Source of the DNA: Chitinophagaceae bacterium DXS
GTDB lineage: Bacteria > Bacteroidota > Bacteroidia > Chitinophagales > Chitinophagaceae
Direction of reading: 5' to 3'
Length of the DNA stretch: 64,000 nucleotides
NCBI GenBank assembly: GCA_030345135.1
Contig: CP128386.1
Coordinates: forward strand, 3,912,667-3,976,666
Below the pieces are notes generated by a model. The model was not told where the DNA came from and made no database searches. It worked only from the letters and a program-made list of their open reading frames with translations. The position numbers and the translations under genes were made by a program. Numbering within the stretch: position 1 is the stretch's first letter; the number at the start of each line of letters is the position of its first letter. Positions 46,502-54,925 of the stretch are shown one piece after another.

Positions 46502-46960
46502 TTACATAGATACATTGATCTGGACATTGATATTGCCGCGGGTTGTTTTGGAATAAGGACATGTTTCATGTGCGGCTTCAACCAATGCTAATGCCTGTTC
46601 CGGTGATAGCCCGGGTAAACTTACATTCAACCTTGCCTGTAAACAGAATCCATCGTAATTGGTTGCCAGATCCACTTCAGCGTCAATGGCAACGTCGTTA
46701 GGAATTATGATTGACAACCTTGGAGCGTTGTGCCGCATGGCGCCAATGAAACATGCGGACCAACCTGCGGCAAATAACTGCTCAGGATTGGTTCCGGCTC
46801 CTGTTCCACCGGGTGTTGAAAGGTTAATTTCCAAACGGTCATCGCTGCTTTTGGCTTTGCCTTCACGACCTCCTGTAATGCGTACCGTGCCTGTGTATAA
46901 CACTTTCTCTATTTCTACCTGAAAATCGTTCTTAACATCGATTAGTTGTTGCTCAGTCAT
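46502..46960 (-). CDS. ohr: Ohr/OsmC-family organic hydroperoxide reductase
   Basis: I start this at the ATG at 46960 (152 residues), since the frame further upstream begins with TTG. The two redox cysteines of the Ohr family are present at Cys70 (GWSACFIGAM) and Cys134 (HETCPYSKTTRGN). The family motifs GTNPEQLFAAGW and the C-terminal N-V-Q-I-N-V strand are also seen. These enzymes reduce fatty-acid and other organic hydroperoxides using dihydrolipoamide-type thiols. The alpha/beta-hydrolase gene lies 24 bp upstream on the same strand, so the pair may be co-transcribed. Confidence 0.9.
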   Translation of the reverse strand: MTEQQLIDVKNDFQVEIEKVLYTGTVRITGGREGKAKSSDDRLEINLSTPGGTGAGTNPEQLFAAGWSACFIGAMRHNAPRLSIIIPNDVAIDAEVDLATNYDGFCLQARLNVSLPGLSPEQALALVEAAHETCPYSKTTRGNINVQINVSM

Positions 46961-46984
46961 GATATTCAATTTATGATTTGAAAA

Positions 46985-48022
46985 TTATTTTGCATATCCT
47001 GCTGCTTCTGCAATTGCGTCAGCAAATGCTTGCGGAGTTTCCTGTGGCAGATTGTGTCCTGCTCCTTTTATGATGTGGTGCACATGCTTAGCTGTAAACA
47101 TATTTGCATAGGCTGAGCCATCACTGGCAGGAACAACACCGTCTGAATCACCATCGAGCGTTACTGACGGCACTGTAATTTTCGGTGCCGTGGCTAGCTT
47201 TTCCTCAATAGCATCATATTGTTTTTCTCCCGGCTCCAGGCTCAGTCGCCAGCGGTAATTGTGAATCACGACAGCTGCATAATCGGAATTTTTAAATGAT
47301 GCTGCAGAACGGTCATATGTAGCATCATCAAAATGCCAGTTTGGAGAAATGTTTTTCCATATCAATTTGTTGAAGTCATACCAGTTTGCAGTATACCCCA
47401 CTTTACCGCGCTCTGTTGCAAAATAATATTGATACCACCAACCCCATTCAGCTTTTGGAGACAAAGGCTTTTTGTTTCTTTCGAGATTGTTAATCAGATA
47501 GCCATTTACACTTACCATTGCTATGCAACGCTCAGGCCATAGTGCAGCAATGATATTTGCAGTTCTTGCTCCCCAGTCAAAGCCGCCGATAACTGCTTTT
47601 TTAATATGGAGCGCATCCATCAGATCCAGAATATCCTGTGCAACTGCGGCCTGCTCACCGTTCCTGAAAGTGTCTTTATTAAGGAACAGCGTTGTACCAT
47701 GCCCTCTTAAGTGAGGAACGATCACCCTGTAACCTTTGGCGGTCAGTAAACCCGCAACTTCGGTATAGCTATGTATGTCATATGGCCAGCCATGCAATAA
47801 TATTACGGGCACGCCGTCTGCAGGACCCACATCAACATATCCCACATTCAAAACACCTGCATTGATTTGTTTAACGGAGTCAAAAGATGCCGCTACGTTA
47901 TATTTTACATTGTTATCTGCGGAAGACGCAACAGCATCTATTGAACTGATGATTACTGTCACCACTAGAAATATCGCAACCGCCCATACACGAGAAAAAG
48001 CGTGCCTTGTATTATTTTTCAT
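46985..48022 (-). CDS. Exported alpha/beta hydrolase with Asp nucleophile
   Basis: The 345-residue protein has an N-terminal signal or anchor (about 11-32), the oxyanion motif HGWPYD (77-82), a nucleophile elbow GGFDWG with Asp149, an acidic residue in LDGDSDGVVP, and the catalytic His323 in GAGHNLP. An Asp nucleophile places it with epoxide hydrolases and haloalkane dehalogenases rather than Ser esterases. Substrate is unknown. An N-terminal export signal is unusual for soluble epoxide hydrolases but frequent in Bacteroidota. It precedes the ohr gene by 24 bp. Confidence 0.8.
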   Translation of the reverse strand: MKNNTRHAFSRVWAVAIFLVVTVIISSIDAVASSADNNVKYNVAASFDSVKQINAGVLNVGYVDVGPADGVPVILLHGWPYDIHSYTEVAGLLTAKGYRVIVPHLRGHGTTLFLNKDTFRNGEQAAVAQDILDLMDALHIKKAVIGGFDWGARTANIIAALWPERCIAMVSVNGYLINNLERNKKPLSPKAEWGWWYQYYFATERGKVGYTANWYDFNKLIWKNISPNWHFDDATYDRSAASFKNSDYAAVVIHNYRWRLSLEPGEKQYDAIEEKLATAPKITVPSVTLDGDSDGVVPASDGSAYANMFTAKHVHHIIKGAGHNLPQETPQAFADAIAEAAGYAK

Positions 48023-48155
48023 ATCAGCGAAAAATTAAGAAGTGAGTAGATGATTGTTTTGCAATAATGCAGTGTAAAACTACCCGGCTACCCGTGCACT
48101 GAAAGGTTGCTTGTTGGTGAAGCGGACAAAATGATGGTTGAAATAGACAAAGCGT

Positions 48156-48962
48156 TTATTGATTAATTTTAGAAGGAGCTATACCAAATTGTTTTTTGAA
48201 TGTGTAGGAAAAATGAGACAGATCTTCAAAGCCGAGATCGATATAAATATCTGACGGCGCTTTTCTTTTTGTGGTGATCAAATAATATGCTTCCTGCAGC
48301 CGTTTTTGAAGCAGCCAGCGACCGGGAGTTGTGTTGAATTGCTTTTCGAAATCGCGCTTGAAAGACGCTAGGCTTCTTCCGGTTAGATATGCAAACCTAT
48401 CCAGGTGAACATTAAAGTGAAAGTTCTTGTTCATAAAAGCTTCCAGATCTATTTTGTACGGATCCGCAAAATCAAACAAAATATCCTTCAGCCTCGGATC
48501 CGCGTGCAATAGAAGCAATATGCCTTCTCTCAGCTTTAATTTCACCAGGCGCTCATCGTGAAAATTATCCGCCTGCTGATAATCCAGCATGGACTGGATA
48601 TAGTTGTTAAAAAAAGCATTGCTGTTGATATCTATAACCGGATTGTCCATTGGCTTTTTATCTGCTGTTATTCCGTACTCGAGGCTAAAATCTTTCAACA
48701 CCTCCTGAGTAAAATAAATGGACAGCGATTTGAAACTTTCCTTTTCCGAAGGTTGCTTAACAAATTTGAGCAATTGATTCCTTCGCACCAGGCGCAACGC
48801 ACCAACTTTAGATGGATAGCTTTTTGATCCGTCGTTCAACGTTAACGTTCCGGAGATCTGATAGCTCAATGTATGGTCAGGCACAAAGTTCTCACCGTCC
48901 CGGCTAACATTGTAGTAGCAGGAATACAGAATAGCAGACTGTGTTTTACTTTCCATCTTCAT
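48156..48962 (-). CDS. AraC-family transcriptional regulator
   Basis: The 268-residue protein has an N-terminal cupin-like sensor part and a C-terminal AraC/XylS double helix-turn-helix (about 165-268), with YLTGRSLASFKRDFEKQF in the first and DIYIDLGFEDLSHFSYTFKK in the second. The ATG at 48962 overlaps the stop of the aldehyde dehydrogenase gene in a TGATG junction, so the two are translationally coupled. It probably regulates that enzyme gene or the neighbouring hydrolase and ohr genes; the signal is unknown. Confidence 0.88.
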   Translation of the reverse strand: MKMESKTQSAILYSCYYNVSRDGENFVPDHTLSYQISGTLTLNDGSKSYPSKVGALRLVRRNQLLKFVKQPSEKESFKSLSIYFTQEVLKDFSLEYGITADKKPMDNPVIDINSNAFFNNYIQSMLDYQQADNFHDERLVKLKLREGILLLLHADPRLKDILFDFADPYKIDLEAFMNKNFHFNVHLDRFAYLTGRSLASFKRDFEKQFNTTPGRWLLQKRLQEAYYLITTKRKAPSDIYIDLGFEDLSHFSYTFKKQFGIAPSKINQ

Positions 48963-50377
48963 CAAGATAAAATTGCTTTGGGCTCAAGTTGCTCTTTTAT
49001 GCCGTAAATGCCACCTTCCCTGCCGATACCCGATTGCCTGAAGCCACCAAACGGCGCCAAAGGATCGTGGTGCATGGTGTTGATCAACACCCTTCCTGCG
49101 TTAATTTTCCTGGCAATATTATTTGCTCTTTCCACATCAGAGGAACTAATATACGCCTGCAATCCATAAATTGTATCGTTGGCCATACGGATTGCCTCTT
49201 CTTCTGTACGGTAAGTTAATATACTTAATACCGGGCCAAAGATCTCTTCGCGGGCAATTGTCATATCAGGCGTAACATTTGCAAATACTGTTGGTTTTAC
49301 AAAATAACCTTCAGAAAATCCTTCAGGTTTCCCTTCCCCACCAATTAGCAATTCGGCACCTTCTTCAATACCGGATCGGATGTAGTGCTGAATGCGGTCA
49401 TATTGTTTCTGATTGATCAATGGACCGATATCTGTTTTTTCATCTGAAGGCAATCCCACTTTTAAACCACGAACAAATTCCACAATACGTTCCTTTATTT
49501 CAGGAAGCAGTTTTTCTGGAACGATGAGTCTTGAAGCCGCAACACAGGCCTGACCATTGTTTTGAAAACAGGTATTAACGGCTAACGGAACCGCAGTTGC
49601 CAGATCAGCATCATCCAGGATAATATTTGGTGATTTACCGCTCATTTCAAGTGTTAGCCTTTTCATTGATTCGAGCGCATTGCGCGCTATTATTTTACCT
49701 ACCGCAGTAGATCCTGTAAAGGTAACTTTCGCAATGTCAGGATGTGTTGACAACACCGGGCCAAGTGTTTCGCCACGCCCATTAATTACGTTGATCACGC
49801 CTGCTGGCAATCCTGCCTTATCAAAACATTCCATCAACACCCGGGTTTGCAAAATACTCAGCTCGCTCGGCTTAATAACTGTTGTACAACCCGCGGCAAC
49901 AGCTGCAGCCAGCTTCACACAAACAGAACCTGCGTTGGAATTCCATGCTGTTAAAATAGCTGTTACGCCAATGGGAGTTGATACAACCTTTGATTTCCCA
50001 ACCCGCTCTTCGAAATTAAAGTCCGCCAATACATCTTTGAAGTAAAGAAAAGTTTCTGCCGCGTAACGATTGGACCATAAGGCGCGCTGCGGTGTAGCAC
50101 CATATTCTTCAATCGTGGCCTCTTTCAGATCTTCTACCCGATCCATAACGGCGTCATGCAAGCGCTGAAGATATTGCAGCCGTTCTTCTTTTGTAGATGT
50201 TGAGAACGATTCGAATGCTTTTTTTGCACTTTCGATAGCGCGTATGGTATCTTGTTCATCAGCAAGAACGGCTCTGCCTATGACCTGTTGATTAGCGGGG
50301 TTAATGATGTCGATGACTTCCGTACCATGCGGAGTGTAAAATTCTCCGTTGATGTACATTTTACTGATTTGCTTCAT
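48962..50377 (-). CDS. NAD(P)-dependent aldehyde dehydrogenase
   Basis: The 471-residue enzyme has the full ALDH set: Asn146 in the AWNSN segment, VIKPSE (168-173) for cofactor binding, the general base Glu244 (LTLEMSG), the catalytic Cys278 (NNGQACVAASR), and the late motif EEIFGPVLSI. It oxidises an aldehyde to the acid in the cytoplasm; substrate specificity cannot be told. It is the first gene of a pair with the AraC regulator. With the Asp-type hydrolase and Ohr protein nearby, a detoxification theme is plausible. Confidence 0.92.
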   Translation of the reverse strand: MKQISKMYINGEFYTPHGTEVIDIINPANQQVIGRAVLADEQDTIRAIESAKKAFESFSTSTKEERLQYLQRLHDAVMDRVEDLKEATIEEYGATPQRALWSNRYAAETFLYFKDVLADFNFEERVGKSKVVSTPIGVTAILTAWNSNAGSVCVKLAAAVAAGCTTVIKPSELSILQTRVLMECFDKAGLPAGVINVINGRGETLGPVLSTHPDIAKVTFTGSTAVGKIIARNALESMKRLTLEMSGKSPNIILDDADLATAVPLAVNTCFQNNGQACVAASRLIVPEKLLPEIKERIVEFVRGLKVGLPSDEKTDIGPLINQKQYDRIQHYIRSGIEEGAELLIGGEGKPEGFSEGYFVKPTVFANVTPDMTIAREEIFGPVLSILTYRTEEEAIRMANDTIYGLQAYISSSDVERANNIARKINAGRVLINTMHHDPLAPFGGFRQSGIGREGGIYGIKEQLEPKAILS

Positions 50378-50487
50378 TGTGTTATAATTTGATAACGCAA
50401 ATCTCGAACATCATCGCACGGTTGACTTTGGTAAAAAGCTCAATGTTGGTTTGTTGAAAAGCTCAGGGAGAATTTTTCGTTAAGAAA

Positions 50488-50526
50488 GAAACGTGTCCTA
50501 CATCTTGAAGATGCAGGACACGTTTC
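50488..50526 (-). terminator. Terminator of the ars operon (GTGTCCTACAT-type palindrome)
   Basis: Arms GAAACGTGTCCTACATCT and AGATGCAGGACACGTTTC pair around TGA, with one position that is A-C on the plus strand but a G-U wobble in a minus-strand RNA. That supports function on the minus strand, after the metallophosphoesterase gene. The core recurs at 53731-53775 and 53835-53881. Confidence 0.7.
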
Positions 50527-50540
50527 TGCCGCTTGCTCAC

Positions 50541-51311
50541 TTATGCACTTCTTAACATATCTGCATATTCATTTGGTAAAGGACTTTCTTCAACAGCTTT
50601 TGCAGCTTTTTCAATGTCATAGTTGAACCTGATAAATTCAACTTTTATCGAATCAGTTTTTTCGATGGAACCCTCTTCATTAATATGCAACATAACATAT
50701 CCTCCGCGCGGGTCACCATCTTTTGGCTTTCCAACTGAGCCGATATTTACGGCATGCCTGAAATGATCTTTGCCGTCTGTACCGGAATTCAATATTCTGT
50801 GATAAGGTTTATGCGTGTGGCCGAAGCACATAATGTCTGCATCTGCATCCTGCATAATTCGCAGCAAACTTTTTTCGTCTCTGTCTTCGAATAAGTATTC
50901 GTTTATCTTTCGTGGACTGCCATGAACGAGCAGCAAGTTTAGCTTGTCGTTATTCAATTGAAATTCCACTTTTATGTGGGCAGGCAACGTTCTTAAATAA
51001 GCTCTTTGTTCGTTTTTAATAATTTCATTGGTAAAAGATATAGAAACACTTCCATTGGCTTTCTCTTGTTCTGTTTTGTATGCGCAGCCACATTCATTAC
51101 TCATTCTTCCAATGCCAAAGTCATAATTACCTGCAATTGTAGGGATGCGACGGCTACGTATTTCATCAATCACTTCGTTAGGCCAAACATTATAGCCAAC
51201 AAGATCGCCAAGACAGTATATGGCATCCGGATTTCTGGAATCAACATCTTTAAAAAAAGCTTCTAATGCCGGCAGATTTGCATGGATATCTGAGAAGAGT
51301 GCAATTTTCAT
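50541..51311 (-). CDS. Calcineurin-like metallophosphoesterase in the ars operon
   Basis: The 256-residue cytoplasmic protein has the metallophosphoesterase motifs in order: SDIHAN (7-12), CLGDLVGY, AGNYD, a central VHGSPR, and FGHTHKPYH, which together bind two metal ions. The family includes YfcE-like phosphodiesterases. Its gene is last in the arsR-arsM-acr3 operon, 19 bp after acr3. Phosphoesterases occur in some ars operons, but their role there is not settled; hydrolysis of arsenate-containing esters is one idea, and this is inference. Confidence 0.85.
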   Translation of the reverse strand: MKIALFSDIHANLPALEAFFKDVDSRNPDAIYCLGDLVGYNVWPNEVIDEIRSRRIPTIAGNYDFGIGRMSNECGCAYKTEQEKANGSVSISFTNEIIKNEQRAYLRTLPAHIKVEFQLNNDKLNLLLVHGSPRKINEYLFEDRDEKSLLRIMQDADADIMCFGHTHKPYHRILNSGTDGKDHFRHAVNIGSVGKPKDGDPRGGYVMLHINEEGSIEKTDSIKVEFIRFNYDIEKAAKAVEESPLPNEYADMLRSA

Positions 51312-51330
51312 CTTTGATTTATTAGTGGTT

Positions 51331-52404
51331 TTATGTGGTTAATGTACCGTAGTATTTTTTCCTTAGCCGGGATGCGACGTTAACTAAAGCGATCAGAGCC
51401 GGTACCTCAACCAATGGCCCTATAACTCCGGCAAAAGCCTGACCGCTATTAATTCCGAATATACCTATCGATACTGCAATCGCTAATTCAAAGTTGTTTC
51501 CGGCAGCCGTGAACGATAGCGCAGCATTTTGTGAATAGTCTGCACCAAGCGATTTTCCAAAGAAAAAAGTAACGAGAAACATGATCGAAAAATATGCTAC
51601 CAGCGGAACGGCAATTCTAATAACGTCAAAAGGAATAGCAACAATTAATTTGCCTTTTAAACTGAACATGGCTACAATAGTAAACAGCAGCGCAATCAGC
51701 GTGGCCGGACTAATAAGCGGAATGAATTTCTTCTCGTACCAATGCTGCCCCTTAATTCGTATAAGAATAAATCTGCTTATCAATCCGGCTGCGAAGGGAA
51801 TGCCTAAATAGATCAATACACTTTGTGCAATTTGATGAATGCTAATGTTAATATCAAGCCCTTTAAGCCCAAAATACGGAGGAAGGATGGTGATATAGAG
51901 CCAGGCGAAAAAGCTGTAAAAAAGCACCTGAAAAATACTGTTTAACGCAACTAAGCCTGCAGCATATTCCCGGTTGCCTTCGGCCAGTTCATTCCAAACT
52001 ATAACCATTGCAATGCACCGGGCAATCCCTATCATAATAAGCCCGACCATATATTCGGGTTTATCGTGCAGAAATAAAACGGCTAAAAAAAACATTAACA
52101 GGGGCCCGATTATCCAATTCATCAGGAGCGAAAGAGAAAGAATCTTTGTGTTACGGAACACTTTTCCCAGTTGCTCGTATTTAACCTTGGCCAATGGTGG
52201 ATACATCATCAATATCAATCCTGCTGCTATCGGAATGTTTGTTGTTCCGGATTGAAAGGAGTTAATGTAATCTGCTGTTTTCGGAATAAAGTATCCAATT
52301 GCTACCCCAACGACCATTGCCGTAAATATCCAAAGCGTCAAATAGCGATCTAAAAAAGTGAGCCGCTTTCTATTGGTAACAGGCGCACAAGTGCTGACGG
52401 ACAT
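51331..52404 (-). CDS. acr3: ACR3-type arsenite efflux transporter
   Basis: The 357-residue inner-membrane protein has about ten helices and is recognised as ACR3 by [18 protein letters not shown]. That segment contains the essential Cys (Cys130) thought to take part in arsenite transport, and the late [13 protein letters not shown] helix carries the conserved acidic residue. It expels arsenite using the membrane potential or proton gradient. It lies between arsM and the phosphoesterase gene in a four-gene operon under an ArsR repressor. Confidence 0.93.
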   Translation of the reverse strand: MSVSTCAPVTNRKRLTFLDRYLTLWIFTAMVVGVAIGYFIPKTADYINSFQSGTTNIPIAAGLILMMYPPLAKVKYEQLGKVFRNTKILSLSLLMNWIIGPLLMFFLAVLFLHDKPEYMVGLIMIGIARCIAMVIVWNELAEGNREYAAGLVALNSIFQVLFYSFFAWLYITILPPYFGLKGLDINISIHQIAQSVLIYLGIPFAAGLISRFILIRIKGQHWYEKKFIPLISPATLIALLFTIVAMFSLKGKLIVAIPFDVIRIAVPLVAYFSIMFLVTFFFGKSLGADYSQNAALSFTAAGNNFELAIAVSIGIFGINSGQAFAGVIGPLVEVPALIALVNVASRLRKKYYGTLTT

Positions 52405-52432
52405 ATGTAGTAAAGATTATAGTTTGTAAAGA

Positions 52433-53269
52433 TTAACAACAGCCGCTTCCCGGAGCACAACAACCAGGCTTACGAGCAAAAACAGTTATGCTGTAAATTC
52501 CTGTGTCGATCTTCCGGAACGCGTCAATTTCTTCCGCTTGTAAATATTTCGACAGAATATCGTCGGGAATATAAATGGCTTTCTCTTTTTGTATGGTTAT
52601 CGACTCAAAGCCGGCATCTTTAATTAAAGCCAGGTATTCTGTTTTTTGAATAGCACCGCTAATACAACCAGCGTACATTTCTGCAGCTTCTTTTAAATTA
52701 CCGGGCAATTCTCCCACCAAAACAATATCAGAAATACTGAAGTGTCCGCCAGGTTTAAGCACACGGAATATTTCACTGAAAACCCCTGCCTTGTTGGGAA
52801 CCAAATTCAATACACAGTTGCTTACAATAACATCTGCAACGTTTGCCGATACGGGTATTTTTTCAATGTCGCCCTGCCTGAATTCCACATTGTTGAAATT
52901 GCGTCTTTCCGCGTTTTGCCTTGCTTTCTCTATCATCGCAGGAGTAAAATCGATTCCAATTACTTTGCCTGTTTCGCCTGTTTGCGACCTGGCGACAAAA
53001 CAATCATTACCCGCACCGCTTCCCAAATCAATAACAACGTCTCCCGGCTTAATTTGCGCAAATTGAGTGGGCAGTCCACAGCCAAGCCCTAAGTCTGCGT
53101 CGGCATTATAACCTTCCAGTTTTGTATAATCGTCACTCATTATGTTGTATACCTCAGTAGAACATCCACCGGAACCACAGCATGAGGATTGATTTGTTTC
53201 TTTATCCTGTAAAGCTATTTCGCTATACTTCTGCCTTACAAGATCTTTCAGTTGTTGATCGGATGACAT
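52433..53269 (-). CDS. arsM: Arsenite S-adenosylmethionine methyltransferase
   Basis: The 278-residue enzyme has the SAM motif DLGSGAGND (81-89) and the three cysteines that bind As(III) in ArsM proteins: Cys64 (GLGCGLP), Cys152 (SNCVLNLVP) and Cys202 (AGCISGA). Extra cysteine clusters at the N-terminus (CCGSGGC, 30-36) and the extreme C-terminus (CCAPGSGCC) may pass metalloid to the active site. It converts arsenite to methylated arsenicals. A perfect ArsR-type palindrome lies 22 bp before its start, so it may have its own regulated promoter within the operon. Confidence 0.93.
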   Translation of the reverse strand: MSSDQQLKDLVRQKYSEIALQDKETNQSSCCGSGGCSTEVYNIMSDDYTKLEGYNADADLGLGCGLPTQFAQIKPGDVVIDLGSGAGNDCFVARSQTGETGKVIGIDFTPAMIEKARQNAERRNFNNVEFRQGDIEKIPVSANVADVIVSNCVLNLVPNKAGVFSEIFRVLKPGGHFSISDIVLVGELPGNLKEAAEMYAGCISGAIQKTEYLALIKDAGFESITIQKEKAIYIPDDILSKYLQAEEIDAFRKIDTGIYSITVFARKPGCCAPGSGCC

Positions 53270-53290
53270 AAGTTTAATTTTTAAATCACT

Positions 53291-53306
53291 ATCGCAATAT
53301 TGCGAT
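53291..53306 (-). promoter_or_regulatory. ArsR operator-like palindrome before arsM
   Basis: ATCGCAATATTGCGAT is a perfect 16-bp palindrome in the arsR-arsM gap. It is repeated with one change directly before arsR, which makes an ArsR operator the best reading. Confidence 0.65.
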
Positions 53307-53323
53307 GATATTAGGCAAAAAAA

Positions 53324-53653
53324 TCAGCAACACTTACCGGTAAGCGTTACTTCTTTAAAGAATGAGTTGAATAGTTCCTTGTATTTGATCCAGATCTTTG
53401 GTTCAATGCAGTAACAAACACTTGCGCCTTCAATATTTCCCTGAATAATGCCGGCTGTTTTGAGCTCTTTTAAATGTTGAGAGGTTGTAGCCTGGGCCAA
53501 ACCCAGCTCCTCCACCAAATCTCCGCAAACACAGGCATTCTTTTTAACCAGGTACTGCAAAATGGCAATGCGGGCGGGATGGGCCAAAGCCTTTGCCATG
53601 GTTGCAATTTCATTTTGTTCTTTGGTAAATAAGTCTGCTTTTGTAGCTCCCAT
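53324..53653 (-). CDS. arsR: ArsR/SmtB-family arsenic-responsive repressor
   Basis: The 109-residue winged-helix protein has the ArsR core: AKALAHPARIAILQYL, then NACVCGDLVEEL with the metalloid-sensing pair Cys41/Cys43 at the start of helix 3, and the recognition helix LAQATTSQHLKELKTAG. More cysteines lie at ASVCYC and at the end (GKCC), possibly helping to sense arsenite. It represses the operon until As(III) binds. The ATG at 53653 abuts an operator-like palindrome overlapping a promoter, so the mRNA may be nearly leaderless. Confidence 0.93.
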   Translation of the reverse strand: MGATKADLFTKEQNEIATMAKALAHPARIAILQYLVKKNACVCGDLVEELGLAQATTSQHLKELKTAGIIQGNIEGASVCYCIEPKIWIKYKELFNSFFKEVTLTGKCC

Positions 53654-53688
53654 ATCGCAATATTACGATGAATATTTATGGCGGCAAA
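53654..53688 (-). promoter_or_regulatory. arsR promoter with overlapping operator
   Basis: On the minus strand TTTG (53685-53688) is spaced 19 nt from TAATATTG (53658-53665). The palindrome ATCGCAATATTACGAT (53654-53669, one mismatch from the arsM site) covers the -7 box and ends directly at the arsR start codon. Start of transcription would fall at or next to the ATG. Confidence 0.6.
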
Positions 53689-53730
53689 TTTTTTTTATAA
53701 GAGAAGAAGTAATCATCAATGTCAGTAGAA

Positions 53731-53775
53731 GCAAAAAGGTGTCCTACATTTTTGAAATGTAGGACACCTTTTTGC
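53731..53775. terminator. Perfect 21-bp palindrome upstream of the ars operon
   Basis: Arms of 21 bp beginning GCAAAAAGGTGTCCTACAT pair perfectly around TTG. Both strands have U-rich flanks within the stem, so it could terminate either way; here it would insulate the ars operon from the GDPD gene upstream. Same core as 50488-50526. Confidence 0.6.
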
Positions 53776-53834
53776 TATTTATTGTTATAATTTTTTTTAG
53801 AGCTAAAACTTCATCAATACCGGTAACGCCCTGA

Positions 53835-53881
53835 GAAAAAAATGTGTCCTACATTTTAAAAATGCAGGACACATTTTTTTC
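53835..53881 (-). terminator. Terminator of the GDPD gene (GTGTCCTACAT-type)
   Basis: Arms of 22 bp (core GTGTCCTACAT / ATGCAGGACAC) around TAA, flanked by A and T runs, lie 22 bp after the GDPD stop. The one unmatched pair is A-C on the plus strand and G-U in a minus-strand RNA, supporting use by the GDPD transcript. Confidence 0.7.
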
Positions 53882-53902
53882 TAACTGTCAACAGCATACG
53901 CA

Positions 53903-54763
53903 CTAATAGTAGCGTCCTGTCTTGATCAAATATGCTTTTAATAATGCCGGCTGATCAGTTTGAATAATATTAGCTCCATACTTTAATACTTCTTCATAAG
54001 CCGATGCATTTGAGGCTAAGGCTTTTTTATCAACATCTCCCAAAGCATTGATCCAGATTCTTGCATGGTTGTTTTTAATCGTACTAACAACATGCGCAGT
54101 ATAGTGAGACGGATCGATATGCACTGCTTCCACTTTCATTTTAGGCATAAGTGTATCAACCATAATTGCATTCTCCGTTCTCATAAGATAGCGAAACGAA
54201 GGATCCGTAGCTCTCAGTGCATTTACCTGCTCCGGCTCATATGCCAGGAAAAAACAATTATTTTCAGAGTGTGTGCTTTTAACTGTCGCAACAATCTGGT
54301 CGATGGCTTCATCAGCCTTTATATCCAGATCCACCAGTATTTTTCCTTTAGCAACCATCAATGCTTCCTCCAGTGTAGGCACTTTCTCTTCAGTCGGTTG
54401 CCCGTTATGCATTAATCGCAGATTCCGGATTTCTGCAAAGGTTAGACTATCAACGCGTCCGGTTCCGTTTGTTGTTCTGTTTACCGTTTTATCATGCATA
54501 AGAACCAGCTTGCCATCTTTTGTTCTGCGAACATCCAGCTCAACAATGTCTATACCTAATTCAATGGCTTTTTTGAAAGATGCCAAAGAGTTTTCAGGTG
54601 CCTCAAGATGTGCGCCCCTATGCGCTGCGATCATTACAACAGAGGATTGAGGGTTCAGAAATGTTTCGTTTATCTTCTTAAAGCGCGCAGTTACGTCCTG
54701 GGCTATTGAAACGGTGCAAGAAATAACGCTTAAGACTAAAAAAGAAATGATTGACTTTTTCAT
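53903..54763 (-). CDS. Secreted glycerophosphodiester phosphodiesterase
   Basis: I start this at the ATG at 54763 (286 residues), where a signal peptide begins (KKSIISFLVLSVISCTVSIAQ region); the longer frame starts with TTG. The GDPD-family core is present: AAHRGAHLEAPENS with the first catalytic His and Glu, ELDVRRTKDGKLVLMHD with metal-binding Glu/Asp and the second His, and DLDIK in the barrel. It hydrolyses glycerophosphodiesters from lipids to glycerol 3-phosphate and alcohols in the periplasm or outside the cell. It stands alone, with a terminator directly behind it. Confidence 0.9.
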   Translation of the reverse strand: MKKSIISFLVLSVISCTVSIAQDVTARFKKINETFLNPQSSVVMIAAHRGAHLEAPENSLASFKKAIELGIDIVELDVRRTKDGKLVLMHDKTVNRTTNGTGRVDSLTFAEIRNLRLMHNGQPTEEKVPTLEEALMVAKGKILVDLDIKADEAIDQIVATVKSTHSENNCFFLAYEPEQVNALRATDPSFRYLMRTENAIMVDTLMPKMKVEAVHIDPSHYTAHVVSTIKNNHARIWINALGDVDKKALASNASAYEEVLKYGANIIQTDQPALLKAYLIKTGRYY

Positions 54764-54837
54764 TGGTTTTGCTTTATGGCTGATCTGCAAATAATTGTAA
54801 CTTGTTTAATGTATGACATTAAATGAAAATAAACACG

Positions 54838-54858
54838 CAATTTGTTAGCGTTTGTCGA
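54838..54858. promoter_or_regulatory. Possible regulatory site upstream of the GDPD gene
   Basis: CAATTTGTTAGCGTTTGTCGA resembles two longer matching sites at 55324-55350 and 62132-62158 (shared CAATT at the left and CGTTTGT at the right). It lies about 75 bp before the GDPD start. Weakest of the three. Confidence 0.25.
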
Positions 54859-54925
54859 TTTGGGGCAAAAGTAATTTTCATCGGGTTGTCATGGGTTTAA
54901 CTTTGTGTTATCATCAAATATAAAG

